A DNA stretch of 34,614 nt from contig CAXLMP010000013.1 in the NCBI GenBank assembly GCA_964187655.1, positions 1 through 34,614 on the forward strand, read 5' to 3'. The position numbers and the translations under genes were made by a program. This document shows, in pieces, positions 26,240-33,254 of the stretch (its first letter is position 1; each line of letters opens with the position of its first letter). The stretch comes from Lentimonas sp002292345. GTDB taxonomy: Bacteria; Verrucomicrobiota; Verrucomicrobiia; Opitutales; Coraliomargaritaceae. The notes under the pieces were generated by a model. The model searched no databases. It saw nothing but the letters and a program-made list of their open reading frames with translations, and had not been told where the DNA came from.

Positions 26240-27010
26240 ATGACAGCTGAATCCAATTCTAATGGCGGGCAACCGCAGCAAGTTAACTTACAGCAAATCG
26301 CGCAACAGTTCATGTCTGGGTTACAACGCCATTTCGATATGCTGGCTTTCAATCTGGCTTCACGTGAGGCGGTGCAAGAAGAGCGATATAACCAGCGCGT
26401 AAATACGCCTCGCATTATGCCAGCCGCTCCGCGTCATCAGAATTTCGAGCAAATGCAGGCCTACGCACGTGACCTGCTGGTGCGCCAAGTGATTGGTGAT
26501 TCCTTGAATCTGATCGTGACGGCGATGAATAACGCCCACTTCTTCCTCGCACTGGTCAAGGCCACCAGCGCCAATAAAGATGTGACGCCTGATGCGCAGA
26601 AAAATGCTCAAGCAGCTCAGCAAGCTTTTATTCCCTCCCAAATCGACGAGAAGTTTAATCGCCTCGAAAAAGACTACGGTATCATGTGCGAGCTTGAGGA
26701 TAGCATTATCTCGCTCGGTTTCGTGATGCAAATTTTGATGCAGCAGGGCGGTATTGTCAAAGCTGCGCAGGTTGACGGACAGGGTGAATTGGTGATCGAG
26801 TTGAAGGCTGTTGAGAATCAGAATGCGAAACTTGTAGATGGGCAGGCACAGGGGAAACTTGTGGATTTACGTAAAGTCTTTCGCGAGGGCGAAGCGGTGG
26901 TCTTCAGCGATGTCGAGTTACAACTCGTGTTGGTTTCCGTTGCAGCATTTGCAGATTCATTATTCAAAGCCGTCGCCAAATACGCGCGTTCTCTTCAGGA
27001 CGGCTCGTAG
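26240..27010 (+). CDS. Protein of unknown function, Gln-rich N-terminus
   Basis: A 256-residue cytosolic protein that I do not recognise. Residues 1-25 are rich in Gln, Asn and Ser. Then comes a mainly helical part (QQIAQQFMSGLQRHFDMLAFNLASRE; YARDLLVRQVIGDSLNLIVTAMNNAHFFLALVKAT) and an acidic, more beta-like C-terminal part (about 175-230) with KLVDGQAQGKLVDLRKVF, ending in a last hydrophobic helix (LQLVLVSVAAFADSLFKAVAKYARSL). No signal peptide or catalytic motif is seen. The ATG at 26240 follows an AT-rich leader without Shine-Dalgarno. It precedes rlmH by 132 bp. It is presumably lineage-specific. Confidence 0.6.
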   Translation: MTAESNSNGGQPQQVNLQQIAQQFMSGLQRHFDMLAFNLASREAVQEERYNQRVNTPRIMPAAPRHQNFEQMQAYARDLLVRQVIGDSLNLIVTAMNNAHFFLALVKATSANKDVTPDAQKNAQAAQQAFIPSQIDEKFNRLEKDYGIMCELEDSIISLGFVMQILMQQGGIVKAAQVDGQGELVIELKAVENQNAKLVDGQAQGKLVDLRKVFREGEAVVFSDVELQLVLVSVAAFADSLFKAVAKYARSLQDGS

Positions 27011-27142
27011 GTACTATCTTATATGTTGCTACGTTAGTGACCATCGCCTCGTCGTGGTTGATCTAGAAATCCTCAATTAACTTAAGTAGACACGGCTGGA
27101 TATCAGTTCTTTGCTCCCTCATCACTAACCACTCCGACAAAT

Positions 27143-27586
27143 ATGTATCGCTACACAATCATTGCTATAGGCCGTATGAAGAATAAGCCGCTGACTGCGC
27201 TCTGCGAAGATTTCTCCAAGCGCCTTAAGCGTTCCGGCAACTTCGAGTTGCTCGAACTCAAGGACGGCGATGTCGAAAACGAGGGCGAGCGGATTCTCGA
27301 AGCGTTGGCCAAACGAAAAGATGCCCGCGTCTACGCGATGGCCGAAGAGGGCAGTACACGCACTTCCACGGGGTTCGCCAAAGAGCTGTTCGGTCTACAA
27401 GGTCAGCCCGCTATTTTTATTATCGGAGGCGCTTATGGCATGAGCCCAGCAGTCAAAGCGCGGGCGGACGTACTGCTTGCCTTATCGCCACTCACTTTCA
27501 CGCACGAGATCGCTCGTATGCTGTTGTGCGAGCAGCTCTACCGTGCCGTCTCGATCAACGCCGGCTCCAATTACCACCACGCCTAG
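27143..27586 (+). CDS. rlmH: 23S rRNA pseudouridine1915 N3-methyltransferase RlmH
   Basis: A 147-residue SPOUT-class methyltransferase, slightly shorter than the usual ~155 residues. The N-terminal strand YTIIAIGRMKNKPL and the SAM-binding knot IFIIGGAYGMSPAV (G95, G96) are visible; the C-terminus LTFTHEIARMLLCEQLYRAVSINAGSNYHHA carries the motifs of RlmH (canonically LTxxHxxARxLLxEQLYRAxxIxxGxxYHK). The usual GGADG reads GGAYG here and the final Lys is His-Ala, so the protein is somewhat divergent. It methylates pseudouridine 1915 in helix 69 of 23S rRNA. Confidence 0.92.
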   Translation: MYRYTIIAIGRMKNKPLTALCEDFSKRLKRSGNFELLELKDGDVENEGERILEALAKRKDARVYAMAEEGSTRTSTGFAKELFGLQGQPAIFIIGGAYGMSPAVKARADVLLALSPLTFTHEIARMLLCEQLYRAVSINAGSNYHHA

Positions 27587-27666
27587 TAGTACGGAATAGC
27601 CCTAAGCAGACTCAATTATAATCGTTTGAATCGACGCGCGATCGACTGCAGCAGTGGATGATAATC

Positions 27667-27688
27667 CGCGGCGTGGGTCGCGTTTTTT
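27667..27688 (+). terminator. Possible weak terminator downstream of rlmH
   Basis: CGCG (27667-27670) and CGCG (27679-27682) flank an 8-base loop, followed by six T residues. The stem is only four pairs, so this is uncertain. Confidence 0.3.
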
Positions 27689-27726
27689 CTTTTAAGTAAT
27701 ACATAAATCCTTAGACCATCTAGTAT

Positions 27727-29346
27727 ATGATCATCTACCCGATACGATTCATCCTACTCTTCCTCGCCAGTTTCATTATGACATCTAGCCTGCATGCATC
27801 GGCTGGTAGTCCGATCAGTGGCAATGAACATAGTCATGGTGTCTCAGATATTTCGTTTCCCATGGCGTTAGAGGATTACACGGCACTAGAACAATCGCAC
27901 GCTGTTGAACTCAACATTTCTGAGGATGAGCTCAGTGTGCTGCAGATACTAAAACTGCGCGCAACCGCGGATCCGATTAACTTAATAGCTACCTTATTGT
28001 TCTTTGGGGCGATCATGCATACCTTTGCGTCTGTGCATTTCATGAAGCTTGCGCATAAATACGAACATGAGAACGATGCCAAGGCGAAGACTGATAAGCG
28101 TGTTTTTGTGGACGGTAAGGACCCCGTGAGTTTTAAAGCGACCTTATTTCATTTTCTAGGCGAGATCGAAGCAATTTTCGGTATCTGGCTGATTCCGCTG
28201 TTATTGTTTATTACTTACAAATATGGCTGGGATCATACCACGCACTACATCGATACGCGGAACTACACCGAGCCGGTCTTCGTTGTCGTGATCATGGCGA
28301 TCGCGGCATCGCGCCCAGTCGTGGCTTTTGCTGAGCGTGCTTTGAGTTCGGTGGCTAAAATCGGTAATCGCACACCCGCAGCATGGTGGCTTTCGATTCT
28401 GATTATCGCACCTTTACTTGGCTCTTTCATTACTGAGCCAGCTGCAATGACGATTGCTGCACTACTGCTTGGGCATCAGTTCTACTGCTACAATCCTACG
28501 CCTACGTTTAAGTATGCCACCATGGGTTTGTTGTTTGTGAATATTTCTGTCGGTGGCACGTTAACGCACTTTGCGGCACCTCCCGTGCTGATGGTTGCGT
28601 CGAAGTGGGGATGGGATACACCGTTCATGCTCTCTCATTTCGGCATTCGAGCGGTGCTCGGTATTTTGATCGCGACTGGGGTATATTTCTTGGTCTTTCG
28701 CAAGGACTTTGTGGCTTTGAAGGGAAAAGCAGATGCGGTTGCGGCTGAAGCGACTACAAATGAAGAAGAGCCTGCACCGCTATGGATTATTGGGGTGCAT
28801 CTATTTTTCCTCGCATGGACGGTGTTCACATTGCACCACCCATCATTCTTTATCGGTGGTTTTCTCGTTTTTATCGCCTTTACAATTGCGACCGATCATC
28901 ATCAATACGCGATCTCGCTGAAGGGGCCGTTGTTGGTTGGTTTCTTTCTTGCCGGTCTCGTCACGCATGGCGGACTGCAAGGTTGGTGGATCGCCCCCTT
29001 ACTCTCAGCGCTTGGCGAAGTACCGCTCTTTATCGGTGCGACCGTGTTGACTGCATTTAATGATAATGCCGCTATTACTTTCTTAGCATCGCAGGTGCCG
29101 GCCTTTGATCAGAGTTTAGCGACGAATCCTGAGGACCTTGCACGTGCCGTCGCATTACAATATGCAGTCGTTGCTGGTGCAGTCACTGGTGGTGGTTTAA
29201 CGGTGATCGCTAATGCTCCGAATCCTGCTGGTCAGAGCATCCTGAGCAAATATTTCGATGGAGGTGTCTCACCACTTAAGTTGATGCTCGGCGCACTGTT
29301 CCCAACGATAGTGATGGCTTGTGTCTTTATCTTTTTACCTCACTAG
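27727..29346 (+). CDS. Putative Na+/H+ antiporter (PF07399-like family)
   Basis: A 539-residue polytopic membrane protein. The first ~27 residues look like a signal peptide, followed by a ~60-residue His- and acid-containing periplasmic part, then about eleven membrane helices. Features of the ion-transporter superfamily are visible: SFITEPAAMTIAALLL, the discontinuous-helix motif FNDNAAITFLASQVP (F444, D446, N447) and the pseudo-repeat TGGGLTVIANAPNPAG (T487-N496). These fit putative Na+/H+ antiporters that expel Na+ in marine and alkaliphilic bacteria. The exact ion is not established. It has its own terminator and no partner genes. Confidence 0.85.
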   Translation: MIIYPIRFILLFLASFIMTSSLHASAGSPISGNEHSHGVSDISFPMALEDYTALEQSHAVELNISEDELSVLQILKLRATADPINLIATLLFFGAIMHTFASVHFMKLAHKYEHENDAKAKTDKRVFVDGKDPVSFKATLFHFLGEIEAIFGIWLIPLLLFITYKYGWDHTTHYIDTRNYTEPVFVVVIMAIAASRPVVAFAERALSSVAKIGNRTPAAWWLSILIIAPLLGSFITEPAAMTIAALLLGHQFYCYNPTPTFKYATMGLLFVNISVGGTLTHFAAPPVLMVASKWGWDTPFMLSHFGIRAVLGILIATGVYFLVFRKDFVALKGKADAVAAEATTNEEEPAPLWIIGVHLFFLAWTVFTLHHPSFFIGGFLVFIAFTIATDHHQYAISLKGPLLVGFFLAGLVTHGGLQGWWIAPLLSALGEVPLFIGATVLTAFNDNAAITFLASQVPAFDQSLATNPEDLARAVALQYAVVAGAVTGGGLTVIANAPNPAGQSILSKYFDGGVSPLKLMLGALFPTIVMACVFIFLPH

Positions 29347-29375
29347 GCAGTTTTGAGCTCCCATTTATTTCTGCA

Positions 29376-29415
29376 ACAGGCTCTTCGGTTATCCGAAGGG
29401 CCTGTGTTAGTTTTA
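29376..29415 (+). terminator. Terminator of the antiporter gene
   Basis: ACAGGCTCTTCGG (29376-29388) pairs with CCGAAGGGCCTGT (29393-29405) through 13 positions with one G-T wobble and a four-base loop; a T-rich stretch follows. It is 30 bp after the stop codon. Confidence 0.8.
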
Positions 29416-29723
29416 CCCACCGCCACCGCAACATTCTGACCGCTCGTCCCAATAGTATTAGATCATTTGATTTTTTTGAAATCAACTGCGTCGCTAGAAT
29501 AGACAATTAAAGGAGTGTGGGCGACTCGCCCACGTTAACCAACAACGCGGGCGAGTCGCCCGCACTCCTGTTGCAACGCGCAGGCAACCACAGCGGCTGA
29601 TTTAGAAATTGAGAACCTATGTGGGCGCCGATATGCCGACATGTAGCTCGAATAGACTGCTCCGTATGCCAGTTTTTGTGATGTGCCTCGAGTCTAGATG
29701 GTCCAAGTTCAGTATCTTAGCCA
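29416..29723. other. Noncoding stretch with REP-like element
   Basis: About 300 bp between the antiporter terminator and the stop codon of the DCC-family gene. It contains the second REP-like element (29511-29569). I see no credible gene, and nothing else structured in 29570-29723. Confidence 0.6.
29511..29569. repeat. REP-like palindromic element, copy 2
   Basis: The two 21-base arms (29511-29531 and 29549-29569) are inverted copies differing at one position. Each arm starts or ends with AGGAGTG/CACTCCT and contains its own near-palindrome GGGCGACTCGCCC. The spacer is 17 bases. It is the tidier of the two related elements in this window (the other is at 6923-6992). Confidence 0.8.
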
Positions 29724-30140
29724 CTACGGCAAAATACGTGCGTGTTCTGCTCGACTGGGCAATTTGCAGGCAGCGGCTTTGAAAAAGATCTTTCGATTGT
29801 CGGCAATTCGGTCATAGCCCCAGTCACGAAGGCTAAGCGGTAACAGGCGAGCAATCTGGGCGAGATGACGCCACGCACTCCCTGTATCAATCAGTGCTTG
29901 TAGCACTGCTTCGGAGCGGATCAGCAGTGTGGGTTGACCGTCGACACTCACACGTTGATAGACCATGGTACGCAGTGATTCGCAGTATTGCTGTGGTAGG
30001 ATGGCCTGCGCGGTGACCCCTTGCAGTGGCGCGAAATACAAGTGCTGGTGGCTATCACATTTGATTAAAAAACGCACAGAGACACTGCATAGGCCGCAGT
30101 CGCCATCAAAAAATACAATTGCTTTGTTACTAGGCTTCAC
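29724..30140 (-). CDS. DCC family thiol-disulfide oxidoreductase-like protein (DUF393)
   Basis: A 138-residue protein with the DCC-family opening IVFFDGDCGLCSVSVRFLI: D12, D14, C15 and C18 form the DxDCxxC signature. The rest (FAPLQG, SEAVLQALIDTG, RLLPLSLRDWGYDRIADNR) follows the family pattern. Members are thioredoxin-fold-like proteins of unproven role, predicted to act on disulfides. The start is GTG, 101 bp from the likely uvrB start on the other strand. No signal peptide, so cytosolic. Confidence 0.88.
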   Translation of the reverse strand: MKPSNKAIVFFDGDCGLCSVSVRFLIKCDSHQHLYFAPLQGVTAQAILPQQYCESLRTMVYQRVSVDGQPTLLIRSEAVLQALIDTGSAWRHLAQIARLLPLSLRDWGYDRIADNRKIFFKAAACKLPSRAEHARILP

Positions 30141-30241
30141 GGCGCTGATTTATGGAGAGCAGTTTGACTTTGTCGATTGCCAAAGCCTGGATTCGAGCGC
30201 TTCAGCTTGCGCACTTAGGTTTCCTGCGCTTTTCTGGCCTC

Positions 30242-32305
30242 GTGGATTTTAAAATCAGAAGTGAATATTCCCCGCAAGGCGATCAGCCACAGGCAATCAA
30301 GGCCTTGGTGGACTCCGTGCGCGCGGGCAATAAGCGACAGGCACTACTTGGTGTGACGGGATCAGGCAAGACATTCACCATGGCGAACATGATCCAGCAG
30401 TTGCAGCGCCCAGCGTTAATTCTCTCGCACAACAAGACACTGGCCGCGCAGCTGTACTCAGAGTTTAAAGCATTTTTCCCAGACAATGCGGTCGAGTATT
30501 TTGTCAGTTTTTATGACTACTATCAACCCGAGGCCTATATCCCACAGACAGATACCTACATCGAGAAAGACTCTTCGATTAATGAAGAAATCGAGCGCCT
30601 GCGTATCGCTGCGTCGTCGTCGTTGATCAGTCGTAACGACGTGATCGTGATCGCCAGCGTCTCCTGTATTTACGGGCTTGGATCGCCCGAAGACTTTAAA
30701 GAGATGATGATTCCATTGAGTCCGGGACTAGAGGTCTCGCGTGACGATTTTCTCGAGCGCCTAGTCGAAGTTCTATACGAACGAAATGATGTCTCATTTA
30801 CCTGTGGTAAATTCCGAGTGCGTGGTGATGTCGTGGATATTTTCCCTGCCTATATGGAGACTGCGATTCGTGTTGAGTTTTGGGGCGATGAAGTCGAGAG
30901 CATACGCGAGCTAGACCCATTGACTGGAGCGACGGGCGGCATACTGGAACTTTTTAATCTGTATCCGGCCACCCAGTACGCCACACCTAAGGACAAGATT
31001 GAAGGGGCGGTGCCGCAGATACGCGCTGAGCTTGAAGAACGCATTGCTTGGTTCGAGTCGCAGAATCTGTTATTGGAAGCGCAACGCATTCGGATGCGCA
31101 CTGAATACGATATCGAGTTGCTACAGGAAATGGGATTTTGCACCGGAATTGAGAATTACTCCCGTTACCTCTCTGGTCGCAAGCCAGGTGAGCGGCCGTT
31201 TTGCTTGATCGATTTTTTTCCAGATGATTTTTTGCTCTTTATCGATGAAAGTCACGCCACCTTGCCGCAGGTGCGCGCTATGTATAATGGCGACCGTGCG
31301 CGTAAAGAGCGCTTGGTTGAGTATGGCTTTCGCTTGCCATCGGCGATGGATAATCGTCCACAGACCTTTGACGAATTTGAGTCGATCACTGATCAGACGA
31401 TCTATGTGTCCGCCACCCCCGCAGCGCTTGAGTTAGAAGTGTCGTCAGTTATTGCTGAGCAGGTGATTCGTCCGACGGGGTTGATTGACCCAGAGATGGA
31501 GATCCGTCCTATCAAGGGACAGGTGGAAGATTTTATCGGCGAAGTGCGTAAGGCAACCGAGCAGGGCGAACGCACGCTGGCGACTACCTTGACTAAGCGC
31601 ATGTCGGAAGATTTGAGTGATTATTTACGTGAAGCGGGCTTGAATGTGGAATATTTACACTCGGATATTGATGCGATTGAGCGTGTTGAGATCCTACGTC
31701 GCTTGAGATTGGGAGAGTTTGATGTCTTGGTGGGAGTCAATCTGCTGCGCGAAGGCCTCGACTTGCCAGAAGTTGCGCTGGTGGCGATTCTCGATGCCGA
31801 CAAGGAGGGTTTTTTGCGTAGCGCAACAAGTCTGCTTCAGACCTCAGGCCGTGCCGCGCGCCACGAAAAGGGGCGTGTTATTTTGTATGCCGATGTTATG
31901 ACGAAATCGATCGTGCAGACATTGGAGGTAACAAGTGCCCGTCGAGAAAAGCAAGTGGCTTACAATCTTGAACACAATATCACGCCAGTGGGTGTAACTC
32001 GTAGCATTGATGATAGCCTGCAAACACCGGGTAAGCGTTACGATGAGAGCGAATCGCAGGACTTACTGGTTGCGGAGTCAGCCGACGTCGATGTGGTGCA
32101 TGTCATTGCTGAGTTAGAGGCCGAGATGCTCGAAGCCGCGCAAAGACTTGAATTTGAAAAAGCTGCGATACTACGTGACCAAATTGAGACGTTGCAAACT
32201 GGCAAGCACGGTGGTGGAGCCAGTGGCAGAGCTAAGACTAAAGTTCATAAGCGCAAGAAAGCCGTTTATAATGCCAAAGGCCTGCCAAGGAAACGCCGTC
32301 CATAA
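30242..32305 (+). CDS. uvrB: Excinuclease ABC subunit B
   Basis: A 687-residue helicase-like subunit of the nucleotide excision repair complex (E. coli UvrB has 673). Seen in order: FKIRSEYSPQGDQPQAI, Walker A GVTGSGKT with K43, the beta-hairpin region YYQPEAYIPQTDTYIEKD that clamps DNA, DESH at 335-338, helicase motifs VGVNLLREGLDLPE and QTSGRAARH, and the C-terminal UVR domain (ELEAEMLEAAQRLEFEKAAILRDQIETL). It loads onto damage from UvrA and recruits UvrC. I prefer the GTG at 30242 because family homology starts right after it. An in-frame ATG at 30152 would add 30 residues and leave only 11 bp to the divergent gene. A basic tail follows the UVR domain. Confidence 0.95.
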   Translation: MDFKIRSEYSPQGDQPQAIKALVDSVRAGNKRQALLGVTGSGKTFTMANMIQQLQRPALILSHNKTLAAQLYSEFKAFFPDNAVEYFVSFYDYYQPEAYIPQTDTYIEKDSSINEEIERLRIAASSSLISRNDVIVIASVSCIYGLGSPEDFKEMMIPLSPGLEVSRDDFLERLVEVLYERNDVSFTCGKFRVRGDVVDIFPAYMETAIRVEFWGDEVESIRELDPLTGATGGILELFNLYPATQYATPKDKIEGAVPQIRAELEERIAWFESQNLLLEAQRIRMRTEYDIELLQEMGFCTGIENYSRYLSGRKPGERPFCLIDFFPDDFLLFIDESHATLPQVRAMYNGDRARKERLVEYGFRLPSAMDNRPQTFDEFESITDQTIYVSATPAALELEVSSVIAEQVIRPTGLIDPEMEIRPIKGQVEDFIGEVRKATEQGERTLATTLTKRMSEDLSDYLREAGLNVEYLHSDIDAIERVEILRRLRLGEFDVLVGVNLLREGLDLPEVALVAILDADKEGFLRSATSLLQTSGRAARHEKGRVILYADVMTKSIVQTLEVTSARREKQVAYNLEHNITPVGVTRSIDDSLQTPGKRYDESESQDLLVAESADVDVVHVIAELEAEMLEAAQRLEFEKAAILRDQIETLQTGKHGGGASGRAKTKVHKRKKAVYNAKGLPRKRRP

Positions 32306-32453
32306 CAATTTAGATGAAGGCAGGAGTTAAATAAATCATGCGGGTGTGGTCGTATTTGGAATCGTGAAACTGGTGAACGCGCCACGGAAATCCGCCAAAG
32401 TCAGACCTTATATCCGCCACTTCGATTAGGATTGTACCGTGCGCTGTAGGCAC

Positions 32454-32482
32454 AAAAAAAAGCGCCCATTAAGGCGCTTTTT
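32454..32482. terminator. Bidirectional terminator between uvrB and the cold-shock gene
   Basis: AGCGCC (32461-32466) pairs with GGCGCT (32473-32478), extended by an A-run on the left and a T-run on the right, giving a stem usable in both directions between two convergent genes. Confidence 0.88.
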
Positions 32483-32518
32483 GTGAAGTAACGCTCTAGA
32501 GCGTCGACGTGATCGAAA

Positions 32519-32722
32519 TTAAGCGGCATTTACATTCGTAGCACAGGGACCTTTTTGTCCTGAACCGATTTCGAATGTAACCTTTTGGCCTTCGTCGAGG
32601 GAGGCATAACCATCCATCTGAATTTCTGAGTGGTGAACGAAAAGATCCGTTCCGCCATTGTCTGGCGTGATGAAGCCGTAACCCTTTTCAGAGCTGAACC
32701 ATTTTACTATTCCTGTTTCCAT
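32519..32722 (-). CDS. Cold-shock-domain protein (CspA family)
   Basis: A 67-residue single-domain nucleic-acid-binding protein. RNP1 KGYGFI and RNP2 DLFVHHSEI are intact, and the protein has the common ending KGPCATNVNAA. Such proteins act as RNA chaperones or antiterminators. I start at the ATG at 32722; extending to 32791 would add 23 residues not found in the family. An AGGA 11 bp before the ATG is one of the very few Shine-Dalgarno-like sequences in this window. The AT-rich stretch upstream (to about 32870) probably forms a long 5' UTR, common in cold-shock genes. Confidence 0.93.
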   Translation of the reverse strand: METGIVKWFSSEKGYGFITPDNGGTDLFVHHSEIQMDGYASLDEGQKVTFEIGSGQKGPCATNVNAA

Positions 32723-32875
32723 ATGTATATTTTCCTGAATTAAAAGGTACTGTTTATGGGGGATTTTTAGAAAAGCCACATAAATCGACAATAATTTGTA
32801 AAAATTTTATTTTAACAGGCAAAATCAGAGATTTTTCTATTTCACGCGACTTCGACCATTTTTTTCAAAAACACA

Positions 32876-32900
32876 TTGACAGCGGGGGTGAATTTATAAT
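32876..32900 (+). promoter_or_regulatory. Candidate promoter of tRNA-Gly
   Basis: TTGACA (32876-32881) and TATAAT (32895-32900) are both exact consensus hexamers, 24 bp before the tRNA. The spacer is only 13 bp, shorter than the usual 16-18, so one of the two may be unrelated or a different -10 may be used. Confidence 0.4.
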
Positions 32901-32923
32901 TCTCTGCGACTTCTTCCAAAGAC

Positions 32924-33005
<82 letters not shown>

Positions 33006-33038
33006 AAGCCCCTAAGTATTTGATACTTAGGGGCTTTT
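33006..33038 (+). terminator. Terminator downstream of tRNA-Gly
   Basis: AAGCCCCTAAGTAT (33006-33019) and its exact inverse complement at 33023-33036 form a 14-bp perfect stem with loop TTG, followed by T residues. Confidence 0.92.
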
Positions 33039-33254
33039 ATTTGGTCAGGTGGTGTCTTCCTAGACGTAGCAGAAAACAGTATGAAATAGCCAAAATGGAC
33101 TGGAATGGACTCTTTTGGACTGGGAGCTGGTGACCAACAGGTGGCCGATTGTTAGGAGGGAATTGAGGGGGCGAGGATGGAATCCATTTCTAGATGATAT
33201 TTTATTTTTTCCAGCTTCCTTACTTTTTTGAGTTTGCTTCGGTAAACTTAAAAT
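33039..33254. other. Region between tRNA terminator and integrase (probable left end of integrated element)
   Basis: No gene fits here. It holds the TGGACT repeats and leads into the integrase start. The true attachment junction is likely inside the tRNA 3' end; the matching right-hand copy is not in this window. Confidence 0.45.
33096..33121 (+). repeat. Three TGGACT repeats at exact 10-bp spacing
   Basis: TGGACT occurs at 33096-33101, 33106-33111 and 33116-33121. The 10-bp period is about one helical turn, so all three face the same side of the DNA. They lie between the tRNA and the integrase gene, where arm-type binding sites for integrase or an excision factor are expected; that role is inference. 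Confidence 0.6.

Noticed and set aside
29319..29510. 63-codon open frame after the antiporter
   Set aside because: It overlaps the antiporter end and runs through the terminator hairpin.
30152..30241. ATG-based 30-residue N-terminal extension of UvrB
   Set aside because: Residues do not match the family and would leave 11 bp to the divergent gene; GTG at 30242 fits the known UvrB start.
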